A DNA stretch of 64,000 nucleotides from an uncultured Flavobacteriaceae bacterium (GTDB lineage: Bacteria; Bacteroidota; Bacteroidia; Flavobacteriales; Flavobacteriaceae), in assembly GCA_947489085.1 (NCBI GenBank), contig CANLCJ010000011.1, positions 1-64,000 on the forward strand. Reading direction: 5' to 3'. Below the pieces are notes generated by a model, which saw only the letters and a list, made by a program, of their open reading frames with translations, was not told the origin of the DNA and did no database searches. The first letter of the stretch is position 1. Each line of letters begins with the position of its first letter. This document shows, piece by piece, positions 25,297 to 34,159 of the stretch. The position numbers and the translations under genes are program-made.

Positions 25297-26850
25297 TTAA
25301 TCTTCTGGCGCGTACCCATGTATTTCTTCAAAAACTTCATCGAAATTAACTCTAATGTAAGAATTGAGTTTTTTGCGGTATTCACCTCTAAGCCATTCTA
25401 CAAAATTATAAGTACTCTTGCTTATGCATTTTGTGTAACGCTTTATTCTAAAGTCTATATCGTCTCCGAGCTTTTTAGCAAGTGCCAGAGCATCGTAAAC
25501 GTCTTCACTATTCTCAATACAAATTCTACCATGTTGTGCAATAGAGCGCTCTAAAACCACTTTAGAGGATTCTCCTGCTCTTATAGATTCTACATAAGTA
25601 CGTTGTATATCAAAATGCACATCTTCAGATTTTCCAAATTCTTCTCTCAAAGCATCTGGCATTTCGTATCTAAAGCTACTTTCTAATTCTTCGTCTGTTA
25701 ATAAGGAATCTAAATAGTAATTAGGCGATTTAAAAATACGCTGCCAATCTAAATTATCTCCCCATGGCCCAAACCTATGGAAATTGTTTCCTAAATCGAT
25801 AACAGAAAATTTTTCTTTATTTTGAAGTACACGAGATCCTCTACCTATCATCTGGTAATATAGTGTTAACGATTTTGTAGCTCGGTTAAGGATAATGCTC
25901 TCTACAGTTGGCTCATCGAAACCAGTAGTAAGGATACTTACAGAGGTTAATACTGCATCTGGCGTTTCTTTAAACCATTTTAAAATCATGGCACGCTCTT
26001 TTTTGGTATTTGTATTATCGAGGTGTGCTACAGGATATCCTGCTCTTCTAAAGGTATCGTACACATGCAAAGACGTATTAATACCGTTATTAAATATTAG
26101 TGTTTTTTTACCTTTTGCACGTTCTTCGTAAGCTCTTAAAAGCTTTCCTAACATGTTATCGTCTGTATACAAATCTTCAGACGATTTTACCGTGTAATCG
26201 CCATTTGCACCAACAACAAGAGACGTTAAACCTACGTTGTAACTAAACATTTCTGCTCGGGCTAAGAAACCACGTTTTATGAGAGACTCTATCGATTCTC
26301 CAACAATAAGCTCATCGTAATTATCCGTCATTGGCAACTCCATACTAGAACTTAATGGCGTTGCTGTTACACCTAAGATAAAAGATTGACTAAAAAATTT
26401 AAACAGTTTTGTAAAAGAGTTGTAGTGTGCCTCATCAATAATAACTAACCCAATATCAGATATATCAAGTTTATTATCGTTAAGTCTGTTGTTTAAGGTT
26501 TCTACCATAGCAACAAAACAGCTAAAATCTGCTTGATCGCTTAAATCTGCCTTACTATCTACTACTTTATTAACAACACCAAACTCTGTTAGTACATTAG
26601 AGGTTTGTTTGCACAATTCTATCCTGTGCGTCATTACAAGTACCTTCTTTTTGTGTATTTTCAGGTATTGTCTTACAATTTCAGAAAATATAACAGTTTT
26701 ACCACCACCAGTAGGCAACTGGTATAACAAATGGTAATCTACAGGAGATTCTTCAAAGCTTTTAAAAATTTTGTCTATGGCGCCTTTTTGGTAGCTATAG
26801 AGATCTTTTCCTGTTTTTCGTTCTTGTAGTTCAGTATTAGTTATCGACAT
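25297..26850 (-). CDS. DEAD/DEAH-box helicase, SF2 (restriction-helicase-like)
   Basis: A 517-residue ATP-dependent nucleic acid translocase. Motif I is LPTGGGKTVIFSEI (about residue 45), motif II VIIDEAHYN (DEAH), motif III GVTATPL, and the helicase C-terminal motifs SILTTGFDEPTVESII and QMIGRGSRVL (motif VI). The order and the N-terminal LYSYQKGAIDKIFKSF match the UvrB/ResIII-related group (YejH/RadD-like). The C-terminal 130 residues have no recognised domain. No methylase or specificity gene is nearby, so it is not an evident restriction system. A -7 box TACTTTTG (26871-26878 reversed) lies 21 bases upstream. Confidence 0.88.
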   Translation of the reverse strand: MSITNTELQERKTGKDLYSYQKGAIDKIFKSFEESPVDYHLLYQLPTGGGKTVIFSEIVRQYLKIHKKKVLVMTHRIELCKQTSNVLTEFGVVNKVVDSKADLSDQADFSCFVAMVETLNNRLNDNKLDISDIGLVIIDEAHYNSFTKLFKFFSQSFILGVTATPLSSSMELPMTDNYDELIVGESIESLIKRGFLARAEMFSYNVGLTSLVVGANGDYTVKSSEDLYTDDNMLGKLLRAYEERAKGKKTLIFNNGINTSLHVYDTFRRAGYPVAHLDNTNTKKERAMILKWFKETPDAVLTSVSILTTGFDEPTVESIILNRATKSLTLYYQMIGRGSRVLQNKEKFSVIDLGNNFHRFGPWGDNLDWQRIFKSPNYYLDSLLTDEELESSFRYEMPDALREEFGKSEDVHFDIQRTYVESIRAGESSKVVLERSIAQHGRICIENSEDVYDALALAKKLGDDIDFRIKRYTKCISKSTYNFVEWLRGEYRKKLNSYIRVNFDEVFEEIHGYAPED

Positions 26851-26878
26851 AAATACACTTTAATAAAATGCAAAAGTA

Positions 26879-27375
26879 ATATCTTTCTCTTGTATTTTAT
26901 AGATTTTCTCTTAAAGTTTCTTAGGTAGGAGGGTTAAAAATATAAAAATAAGATCAGATTATTTTAGCGCCTAAAGAAACTAATTATTTCTTAAAACAGA
27001 CGCATATCACGACATATTTAACACAAACCGGAATACATTACCAAACACTTTGATGCTGTGCGTCTTTAGAATGAATTTGCCTTTAATTTACCCTAATATC
27101 AATAATTAATAATGTGAAATTTTATTTAAATGAAGCTTTAGTCTGTTAATCATCTATGTTTATAACATTATAAAATCTCGGGTTTATTGCTCCTTAAAAA
27201 GATAATTTTCTTCACTTTTAGCTATATTTACAAAAAGCGGTATTAGTTGTTAAGTGTTTTTAACACCTTAAAATGAAAAAGCTGTACTAGGGTAAAAAAT
27301 ATTTTTTTCGTACTAAAAATAGCTAAATTTCTTTAATTAGCAATTACAAATACGCTATACTAAACTGAAATTATT
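26879..27375. other. intergenic region without a recognised gene
   Basis: About 500 bases between divergent genes. I see no ORF with coding character and no strong hairpin. A short inverted repeat TTAG-CGC-CTAA lies near 26960. It must hold the aldo/keto reductase promoter near its right end, but no good TAnnTTTG box is seen there. Confidence 0.5.
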
Positions 27376-28398
27376 ATGCAAATTAATGATAAATCCAATA
27401 GCACAATTTACATTCCAAATAAAGACAGGTACGATTATATGTCTTACAACAGGTCTGGTAAAAGTGGTGTGCTATTACCTGCAATAGCTTTAGGCTTATG
27501 GCATAATTTTGGATTTGTAGACGCTTTGAAAAACGGTCGCTCCATTTTAAGAACAGCTTTCGATTTGGGTATTACTCATTTTGATTTGGCAAATAATTAT
27601 GGACCTCCGTATGGATCTGCTGAAACTAATTTTGGGACGATTTTTAAACAAGATTTTAAGGCTTATAGAGACGAATTATTTATTGCCACTAAAGCGGGAT
27701 ACGACATGTGGCCAGGTCCTTACGGCAATTGGGGGTCTAGAAAGTATTTAACTGCCAGTTTAAATCAATCTTTAAAACGTATGGAGCTGGATTATGTAGA
27801 TGTTTTTTACCACCACAGGCCAGACCCTAATACCCCTTTAGAAGAAACTATGGGGGCTTTAACAGACCTTGTACGTCAAGGAAAAGCACTCTATGTAGGT
27901 ATTTCCAATTACAATGCCGAAGACACTCTTAAGGCTTCTAAAATATTAAAAGCAAGCAACACACCTTTTATAATAAACCAAGTAAACTACTCAATGTTAG
28001 ACCGCTGGATAGAAGCTAAGCTTTTAAAGGCTTTAAGCACAACTGATTTAGGCTGCATTGTATTTTCGCCATTAGCTCAAGGTATGTTAACCAACCGCTA
28101 TCTAGATGGCATACCAAAAGACTCTAGAGCGGCTAAGACGGCAACATATTTAGAAGTAGATAAGGTAAAGGCAAACCACGATAAAATATTAAAACTAAAC
28201 AAAATAGCTAAAAAGCGCGACCAGACCTTGTCGCAAATGGCTATAGCTTGGATTTTAAGATTACCCGAAATAACATCTGTACTTGTAGGTGCTAGCTCTT
28301 CTAATCAGCTTATAGAGAACGTTAAAGCCTTAGATAATTTGCATTTTGAGCAAAAAGAGTTGAATGCTATAGAAAAGATTTTAAAAGAAAACAGTTAA
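27376..28398 (+). CDS. aldo/keto reductase, YghZ-like
   Basis: A 340-residue NADPH-dependent (beta/alpha)8-barrel reductase. It has catalytic Asp in THFDLANNYGPPYGSAE, with Tyr in NNYGP, Lys in FIATKAGYDMWPGPYG and His in DVFYHHRPDPNTPLEE. The coenzyme-binding C-terminal part is CIVFSPLAQGMLTNRY through LPEITSVLVGASSSNQLIEN. The WPGPYGNWGSRKYL stretch is the mark of the YghZ/L-glyceraldehyde-3-phosphate reductase branch, which detoxifies small aldehydes. The last 16 codons are duplicated 861 bases downstream as part of a tandem repeat. Its stop overlaps the stop of the convergent gene. Confidence 0.9.
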   Translation: MQINDKSNSTIYIPNKDRYDYMSYNRSGKSGVLLPAIALGLWHNFGFVDALKNGRSILRTAFDLGITHFDLANNYGPPYGSAETNFGTIFKQDFKAYRDELFIATKAGYDMWPGPYGNWGSRKYLTASLNQSLKRMELDYVDVFYHHRPDPNTPLEETMGALTDLVRQGKALYVGISNYNAEDTLKASKILKASNTPFIINQVNYSMLDRWIEAKLLKALSTTDLGCIVFSPLAQGMLTNRYLDGIPKDSRAAKTATYLEVDKVKANHDKILKLNKIAKKRDQTLSQMAIAWILRLPEITSVLVGASSSNQLIENVKALDNLHFEQKELNAIEKILKENS

Positions 28399-29180
28399 TT
28401 TTTTACTAGTTTCTTGTTGTATACAGAAACACCATTTGTCGTTAATTTAGCAAAATACATTCCACTTGGCAGGTGTTTTACATCAACTTTAGCTTTAAAT
28501 GCCGTATTAATATCTTTAGTTAGCATTATTTTTCCTGTAGCATCATAAATAGTAAATTTATAACTCTTTCCATTAACTGTACTGATATTCAAAACATTAT
28601 TTAATGGATTAGGGTAAAGAGAAAATGCACTCTTAGTTTTAAAATCTCCAGTACTCAACACTCTATTAGAAAATACAGCAGTATCACCGTTAGAATTTGT
28701 TATCGTTAATACAACTTCCTCTCCATCTTCAACAATCGTGTAAGACAATGGAAAACCACTAATAATATTAAAATAAATTCTTTCTGCTTCCATATCATTT
28801 ATAGAACCACACAAAGCTAAAGTTGTAGTGCAACCAAATCCTCTTGTTACAATTGAGGTTGCGTCAACTGTAACCTCACAGGAGTTTGTATTACAAGCAT
28901 TTGCAATCATATTTTCGTCTTGAAAGAAAAGTGATAAGCTAGAACCTCGAACCGTTGGATTAACCAACGTGTTGTCTCCTTCGTTAAGTTCTGTAACATA
29001 CCATTCATTTTGAAATAACCTTTCATCTTGGCTAAAACATAAAATAGAGCCTAAACTAAACAGGGCTAAAATTGTATTTTTAATGTAAGACATGTTAATT
29101 GGATTAGAGATTTATAGTTATACCATAAGCACAGTAAATTGCAAAGCTAGAAATTATAACACCTTAATTTACAGTGTATT
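28351..29180. repeat. tandem duplication, unit 1
   Basis: It matches 29212-30044 closely, with an offset of 861-864 bases. The unit runs from the last 48 bases of the aldo/keto reductase gene, through a complete sorting-domain protein gene, to about 87 bases upstream of it. The two copies have diverged mostly in the middle of the protein. Confidence 0.9.
28395..29093 (-). CDS. secreted protein with type IX sorting domain, copy 1
   Basis: A 232-residue exported protein. The signal peptide is residues 1-22 (LGSILCFSQDERL). The middle domain (about 25-145) starts FQNEWYVTELNEGDN and contains two cysteine pairs (NACNTNSCEV, CTTTLALCGS) and the end GDTAVFSNRVLS. It resembles a META/lipocalin-like beta domain, but I am not sure. 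The C-terminal 75 residues are a type A Por sorting domain (FSLYPNPLNNVLNIS, ATGKIMLTK, LPSGMYFAKL, ending KKLVKN) that sends it through the type IX system to the cell surface. Paralogue of the gene at 29256-29957. Confidence 0.85.
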   Translation of the reverse strand: MSYIKNTILALFSLGSILCFSQDERLFQNEWYVTELNEGDNTLVNPTVRGSSLSLFFQDENMIANACNTNSCEVTVDATSIVTRGFGCTTTLALCGSINDMEAERIYFNIISGFPLSYTIVEDGEEVVLTITNSNGDTAVFSNRVLSTGDFKTKSAFSLYPNPLNNVLNISTVNGKSYKFTIYDATGKIMLTKDINTAFKAKVDVKHLPSGMYFAKLTTNGVSVYNKKLVKN

Positions 29181-29211
29181 TTTTGTTAAAAAATTATATT
29201 TGTGCCTCAAA

Positions 29212-30044
29212 CAAAAAGAGTTGAATACTATAGAAAAGGGGTTAAAAGAAAATCATTAATTTTTCACTAGTTTCTTGTTGTATACAGAAACACCATTTGT
29301 CGTTAATTTAGAAAAATACATTCCACTTGGCAGGTGTTTTACATCAACTTTAGCTTTAAATGCCGTATTAATTTCTTTGGTTAGCATTATTTTTCCTGTA
29401 GCATCATAAATAGCAAATTCATAACTCTTTCCATTAATTGCATTGATATTCAAAACATTACCTAATGGATTAGGGTAAAGAGAAAATGCACTCTTAGTTT
29501 TAAAATCTCCAGTACTCAACACTCTATTAGAAAATACAGCTGTATCACCGTTAGAATTTGTTATCGTTAATACAGCTTCCTCCCCATCTTCAACAATCGT
29601 GTAAGATAATGGAAAACCACTAATAATATTAAAATAAGTTCTTTCTGCTATCATATCACTTGCAGAACCACAAAAAACTAAGGGTGGAGAGCAACCAAAT
29701 CCTCTTGCTGCAATTGAGGTCGCATCAATTGTAACTTCACAATTATTAGTTAGACAAGCTGTTGCTAACATATTTTCATTTTGAAACTCAATTGTAAAAC
29801 TAGAACCTACTTCTAGCGTTGGGTTAATCAGCGTGTTATCTCCTTCGTTAAGTTCTGTAACATACCATTCATTTTGAAATAACCTTTCGTCTTGGCTAAA
29901 ACATAAAATAGAGCCTAAACTAAACAGGGCTAAAATTGTATTTTTAATGTAAGACATGTTAATTGGATTAGAGATTTATAGTTATACCACAAGCACAGTA
30001 AATTGCAAAGCCAGAAACTATAGCTCCGTAATTTATAGCGTATT
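29212..30044. repeat. tandem duplication, unit 2
   Basis: Second copy of the 830-base unit. Its first 48 bases (29212-29259) are a remnant of the end of the aldo/keto reductase gene, still readable as KQKELNTIEKGLKENH with a stop. This shows the direction of copying: unit 1 keeps the intact reductase gene, unit 2 only its tail. Confidence 0.9.
29256..29957 (-). CDS. secreted protein with type IX sorting domain, copy 2
   Basis: A 233-residue paralogue of the previous gene, with the same signal peptide and a near-identical sorting domain (FSLYPNPLGNVLNIN to KKLVKN). The middle part differs most (INPTLEVGSSFTIEFQNENML; CLTNNCEV; CSPPLVFCGS), including changes around both cysteine pairs that keep all four cysteines. 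That pattern hints at a disulfide-bonded surface domain under variation. The upstream 85 bases are also duplicated, so both copies should share promoter elements. Confidence 0.85.
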   Translation of the reverse strand: MSYIKNTILALFSLGSILCFSQDERLFQNEWYVTELNEGDNTLINPTLEVGSSFTIEFQNENMLATACLTNNCEVTIDATSIAARGFGCSPPLVFCGSASDMIAERTYFNIISGFPLSYTIVEDGEEAVLTITNSNGDTAVFSNRVLSTGDFKTKSAFSLYPNPLGNVLNINAINGKSYEFAIYDATGKIMLTKEINTAFKAKVDVKHLPSGMYFSKLTTNGVSVYNKKLVKN

Positions 30045-30310
30045 GTTTAGGTAAGTAAAAACTATAAGTGTTATTAAAGGAGGATGTAAATAGTATTGAA
30101 AAGTTGCTAAATATGGAACTAAAAAGCATTCTACTAGTTACAGTTAAGTACTCTGCATGCTTATTGACAAGTTTTATACTCGAAGTAGCATTACATAAAG
30201 TAGCCCCTAATTTGGATTGAGCAGAAAAAAATCGCATTAATTTGGTATAGTATTAGTACAACCAAATATAAATTAAATAATTACACTGCGCTAAAAAACA
30301 GCGTTTTAAT

Positions 30311-30979
30311 TTAGTCTTTTACAATTGTTATAGACACCTTTACTCCTGCTTCGAGCCCCCAAACACGCCTGGCTATTACCGTATTGTTTTCGTCTACAAT
30401 TTTGTATTCGGCTGTATTTGGCCCAGAAGCACCAGTATTAACTGCAAAAAAATCTATTTTGTTATTCCCTTTTTTTAAATCTAACTTAAAACCTTTATAA
30501 GTAGTTACTAAATACTCTCTGGATCTTAAAATATCTCCATCAACAAAAACACTAAGTAAATCTCCATCTATGGCCGAATGGTCTCTGTATAAAATGCGAA
30601 TAGAATTAGATTGCGTATGGTAATCTCCCCAATATGCATCTTCTTTAAGGCCTGCATTTAAACCATGACCTTCTGGAAGTAATGTTTTTTCTATTTTATT
30701 TAAACGTTTAGAATACAGTTGGCCAGGATTAACAAATTGCTCTTGTGGAAACATAGAGAATGTTTTCTCGGGTACGTCCAGTTCATCTTCAACTTCTGGT
30801 GTAGCCGCACTAGGCACATTAGCTTCAGGTTCCTCTGGTGCTATTTTCTTGTTGGCTTCTGGTACTTCTGGCGTAACAATGGCTGGTATAAACCTGCCAG
30901 ACCTTTTTCTAGAATCTATTTGAGCATTAGCAAACGTAATACAAACAAAACATAATAAACATAGTATTGTGCCTTTCAT
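30311..30979 (-). CDS. secreted protein of unknown function with Glu/Pro-rich linker
   Basis: A 222-residue exported protein from the ATG giving MKGTILCLL. The signal peptide ends in ITFANAQ. A linker rich in Pro, Glu and Ala with repeated PE-V-PEAN-like units spans about 30-70. The C-terminal part (85-222) contains YSKRLNKIEKTLLPEGHGLNAGLKEDAYWGDYHTQSNSIRILYRD, here a single block, then DGDLLSVFVDGDILRSREYL and ARRVWGLEAGVKVSITIVKD. I remember it as conserved in flavobacteria but without a named function. No sorting domain, so probably periplasmic. Confidence 0.6.
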   Translation of the reverse strand: MKGTILCLLCFVCITFANAQIDSRKRSGRFIPAIVTPEVPEANKKIAPEEPEANVPSAATPEVEDELDVPEKTFSMFPQEQFVNPGQLYSKRLNKIEKTLLPEGHGLNAGLKEDAYWGDYHTQSNSIRILYRDHSAIDGDLLSVFVDGDILRSREYLVTTYKGFKLDLKKGNNKIDFFAVNTGASGPNTAEYKIVDENNTVIARRVWGLEAGVKVSITIVKD

Positions 30980-31195
30980 ACTGTGGTTTTTATTGGGCTT
31001 AAAAGTGATACTATACATTTCAAAGATATTTTATTATCTGAAATTGACCGTAAGGATTCACATTATTATAACAATTAAACAAGAATCGTACCTAAATAGT
31101 CCTTAAAATAGCGCACTCCTATCAAAAAATAAAAAACTATTGCTATGTGGTATCGTTTTTGTATTTCAACAGTCATTAACACAAACAAAAACATC

Positions 31196-31750
31196 ATGAG
31201 ACGAACAAAATCAAGCCCAGAAGTAAATGCAGGGTCTATGGCAGACATTGCATTTTTATTACTAATCTTTTTTCTTGTTACCGCAGCGATACCTAAAAAC
31301 AAAGGCATTTACAGAAAATTGCCAGAAAAATGTGTAGATGGTACTTGTAACACCGAGCTTAAGAATCGGAATGTTTTAAAATTAACGATAAACTCAAAAA
31401 ATGAAATTATGGTTAACGATGAAATTATTAGCCTAAAAGATTTAAAATCTAAAACTAAAGCCTTTATAGATAATAATGGAGACGGCAACTGTATATATTG
31501 CAATGGCGCTAAAGACAAAAAGCTTTCTGAAAACCCTAATAAAGCTATTATTTCTATAAAAACAGATAGAAACGCTAATTATAACCAATTTATACAGGTA
31601 CAAGACGAATTAACAAAAGCGTATTTTGAGTTGAGAAAAGCTTACAGTGAAGATATACTAAAAAAATCTATTGAAAATTTGAATGCTCAAGAACTTAAAG
31701 ACATTAAAAAAGCATATCCTTTAATTTTGTCTGAAGCTGAAATTGAATAG
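31196..31750 (+). CDS. ExbD/TolR-family protein, ExbD1-like, orphan
   Basis: A 184-residue inner-membrane protein of proton-driven energy transduction complexes. It opens with the ExbD block SPEVNAGSMADIAFLLLIFFLVTAAIP (residues about 6-32, one membrane helix with the proton-channel Asp in MADIAF). A periplasmic domain follows with the flavobacterial insert GDGNCIYCNGAKDKK and a second cysteine pair, CVDGTC. ExbD1 normally sits with ExbB, a middle protein and ExbD2; here no partner gene is adjacent. The start is the ATG giving MRRTKSS. A weak hairpin follows the stop near 31787-31818. Confidence 0.85.
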   Translation: MRRTKSSPEVNAGSMADIAFLLLIFFLVTAAIPKNKGIYRKLPEKCVDGTCNTELKNRNVLKLTINSKNEIMVNDEIISLKDLKSKTKAFIDNNGDGNCIYCNGAKDKKLSENPNKAIISIKTDRNANYNQFIQVQDELTKAYFELRKAYSEDILKKSIENLNAQELKDIKKAYPLILSEAEIE

Positions 31751-31895
31751 AAGTGATTTAAATAGTCTTTTACAAAAGGATTATTGTTTAAAAGCGTTAC
31801 AATATAAAGTGGCGCTTTCTTAATTTGCCTCCTACCCTAGCCTTAAAATATTCCAATTTTTCCTCAAGCTTATTTCAAAACAGAATACAAATAAA

Positions 31896-31922
31896 ATATA
31901 CGTATATGTTTTTGTACATTTG
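31896..31922 (+). promoter_or_regulatory. promoter with 12-bp palindrome before oxygenase operon
   Basis: The palindrome ATATACGTATAT (31896-31907) lies just before the -7 box TACATTTG (31915-31922), 27 bases from the ATG. Its position suits an operator that blocks or recruits polymerase. Confidence 0.45.
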
Positions 31923-31948
31923 TTTTTAATAGCATTAACATATCCTTT

Positions 31949-32899
31949 ATGAATAGTATTCCAAGTGTAGATTTAAACGATTTTACATCTAAAGACCCTT
32001 TAAAAAAGCAACAATTTGTAAAAGCATTAGGAGAAGCTTACGAAACTATAGGTTTTGTAGCCGTAAGAGGACATTTCTTAGATCGAAATCTAATAGAAAA
32101 ATTATACACTGAAATAGAAGCTTTTTTTAACTTACCTCTGGAGACCAAACAAAAGTATGAGGTTCCAGAAATAGCAGGACAACGTGGTTATGTTTCCTTT
32201 GGTAAGGAAAGTGCTAAAGGAAAAAAAGAGGGCGATTTAAAAGAGTTTTGGCATTTTGGACAATACGTTAATGCTACACAAGCCAAAGACTATGGTTACC
32301 CAGACAACTTGTATGTAGAAGAACTACCAGAGTTTAATACCGTAGGTAAACAGGCGTTTAAAATGTTGGAAAAAACAGCAAAATACATATTACAAGCTCT
32401 GGCAATACACATAGGGCTCGAAGCAACTTATTTTGATGATTATATACATAATGGCAATTCAATTTTAAGACCCATACACTACCCTCCAATAACTCAAGAA
32501 CCTAATAACGCTGTTCGTGCTGCCGCTCACGGAGATATTAATTTAATTACATTACTAATGGGAGCGCAAGGTAAAGGCCTGCAAGTACAAAATAACAAAG
32601 GCGAATGGTTAGATGCTATAGCTACAGAGGATGAGTTAATGATAAATGTGGGAGATATGCTATCTAGACACACCAATAATAAATTAAAGTCTACAATACA
32701 TCGGGTTGTTAACCCACCCAAAACAGAATGGGGCACTTCCAGATATTCTATACCATTTTTTATGCACCCTGTAAGCAGTATGAAATTGAATGTACTAAAG
32801 ACTTGCATTGATAGCGAAAACCCAAAACAATTTGAAGATATTACTGCTGGCGAGTTTTTAACAGAACGTTTAATAGAATTAGGACTTATAAAAGCTTAA
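31949..32899 (+). CDS. isopenicillin N synthase-like 2OG/Fe(II) oxygenase
   Basis: A 316-residue non-heme iron oxygenase. The iron triad is His194 and Asp196 (AAHGDINLITLL) and His251 (STIHRVVNPP), with the 2-oxoglutarate-binding Arg/Ser in SRYSIPFFMHP (about residue 265). The N-terminal half has the DIOX_N pattern (IPSVDLNDFTSKDPLK; YETIGFVAVRGHFLD; GYVSFGKESAKGK). Length and motifs match the IPNS/GA20-oxidase-like group. The substrate cannot be told; no biosynthetic cluster is present. First gene of a five-gene + strand run with its own promoter. Confidence 0.88.
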   Translation: MNSIPSVDLNDFTSKDPLKKQQFVKALGEAYETIGFVAVRGHFLDRNLIEKLYTEIEAFFNLPLETKQKYEVPEIAGQRGYVSFGKESAKGKKEGDLKEFWHFGQYVNATQAKDYGYPDNLYVEELPEFNTVGKQAFKMLEKTAKYILQALAIHIGLEATYFDDYIHNGNSILRPIHYPPITQEPNNAVRAAAHGDINLITLLMGAQGKGLQVQNNKGEWLDAIATEDELMINVGDMLSRHTNNKLKSTIHRVVNPPKTEWGTSRYSIPFFMHPVSSMKLNVLKTCIDSENPKQFEDITAGEFLTERLIELGLIKA

Positions 32900-32938
32900 G
32901 CACTACTTAAACCCGTTCTAATTTTTGTACAATAAAAT

Positions 32939-33268
32939 ATGGATTTAAAAGATCAACTTAAAAACCTGTTTCCAGATCATAACGAAGAAACACCAATAGA
33001 AGACCATTCTAAAACGCCAGACATTTGGCTCCAAGACGACCCTATTATTTGTAAATATGAAAAACGCAAAGGGAAACCCATCACGATACTGGAAGGCTAT
33101 ACAGGTGCAACAGAAGATTTTAAAACACTGGCAAAACAAATAAAAAAAACACTAAGCGTTGGAGGCAGTTTCAAAGACGATAAAATTATAATACAAGGCG
33201 ATTACCGTGATAAAATAATGACCATTTTAAAAGATAAGGGCTTTAAAGTAAAACGCGTTGGGGGTTAA
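32939..33268 (+). CDS. SUI1/eIF1-like translation factor (YciH family)
   Basis: A 109-residue protein. The last 80 residues are the SUI1 fold: KYEKRKGKPITILEGYTG, LAKQIKKTLSVGGSFKDDKIIIQGDYRDKI and ILKDKGFKVKRVGG, the exact block order of eIF1/YciH. The first 25 residues are acidic. It probably binds the ribosomal 30S P site and monitors start selection, as inferred for bacterial YciH. It lies 39 bases after the oxygenase gene. Confidence 0.9.
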   Translation: MDLKDQLKNLFPDHNEETPIEDHSKTPDIWLQDDPIICKYEKRKGKPITILEGYTGATEDFKTLAKQIKKTLSVGGSFKDDKIIIQGDYRDKIMTILKDKGFKVKRVGG

Positions 33269-33295
33269 TTTTCTTAGGCAAACCTATACTTATAG

Positions 33296-34159
33296 ATGGC
33301 GATACAAACATCAGAATTAATTATAAATCCAGACGGTAGCATATACCACCTTAACCTAAAGCCCGAACATGTTGCAGATACTGTAATTTTTGTTGGAGAT
33401 CCCGATCGCGTAGAACGGGTTACTCAGCATTTTGACCGTATTGAGTTTAGCATACAGAAAAGAGAGTTTAAAACCCAAACAGGCTATCTCAATAAAAAAC
33501 GAATAACAGTTATTTCTACGGGCATCGGAACAGACAATATTGATATTGTAGTTAACGAACTAGATGCTTTGGTAAATATTGATTTTAAGACAAGACAAAT
33601 TAAACCTAAACTAAAACAATTAGATATTGTTAGGATAGGCACCTCTGGAACAGTACAACCACATATTAATTTAGATTCCTATATCATAAACACCCATGGC
33701 TTAGACTTAAGTGGAACACTACAAGCTTACAATACCCAAGAAATTAACAATTCTAATATAGTAAACGCATTTATAGCACAAACAAGCTGGTCTGCCTCTA
33801 AAAGCAACCCATTAATTATACAGGGGAATACAGAATTAATTTCTAAATTTGAAAGTTCGTTAACACTTAAAGGACTAACAGCAACAGCTAATGGATTCTA
33901 TGGCCCGCAAGGCCGTAAACTAAGGCTGGCATTAGAAGACCCTTTACTAAACAAAAAAATGGCTGATTTTAGTTATAAAGGATTACAGATTACAAATATA
34001 GAAATGGAAACCTCTGGCATATATGGCTTAGCAAAGCTTTTAGGGCATCGTGCCGTTTCTTTAAATGCTATATTAGCAAACAGAGCCAATGGTACGTTTA
34101 GCAAAACACCTAAGCAAACCATAGAAAATTTAATTACCTATACACTAGAACGTATATAA
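33296..34159 (+). CDS. nucleoside phosphorylase
   Basis: A 287-residue PNP/UDP-phosphorylase-fold enzyme that splits nucleosides or related glycosides with phosphate. Motifs: VIFVGDPDRVERV (phosphate-binding Gly-Asp-Arg at about 29-35), ITVISTGIGTDNIDIVVNEL, VRIGTSGTVQP and ITNIEMETSGIYGLAKLLGH. The E-M-E-T-S-G ribose/base motif is that of uridine phosphorylase-like members. No gap separates it from the next gene: the binding protein starts on the base after its stop codon. Base specificity uncertain. Confidence 0.88.
   Translation: MAIQTSELIINPDGSIYHLNLKPEHVADTVIFVGDPDRVERVTQHFDRIEFSIQKREFKTQTGYLNKKRITVISTGIGTDNIDIVVNELDALVNIDFKTRQIKPKLKQLDIVRIGTSGTVQPHINLDSYIINTHGLDLSGTLQAYNTQEINNSNIVNAFIAQTSWSASKSNPLIIQGNTELISKFESSLTLKGLTATANGFYGPQGRKLRLALEDPLLNKKMADFSYKGLQITNIEMETSGIYGLAKLLGHRAVSLNAILANRANGTFSKTPKQTIENLITYTLERI

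Noticed and set aside
25297-26850. SF2 helicase as part of a restriction or defence system
   Set aside because: Motifs fit a restriction-helicase-like enzyme, but no methylase, nuclease, specificity subunit or mobile element is nearby; neighbours are transporters and housekeeping genes.
29968-30237. An 89-codon ORF on the - strand, upstream of sorting-domain copy 2
   Set aside because: Its 3' third lies in the duplicated upstream region of the repeat unit, where the first copy does not keep the frame with a related protein. Composition (Ser, Phe, Asn rich) is non-coding-like and no family is recognised.
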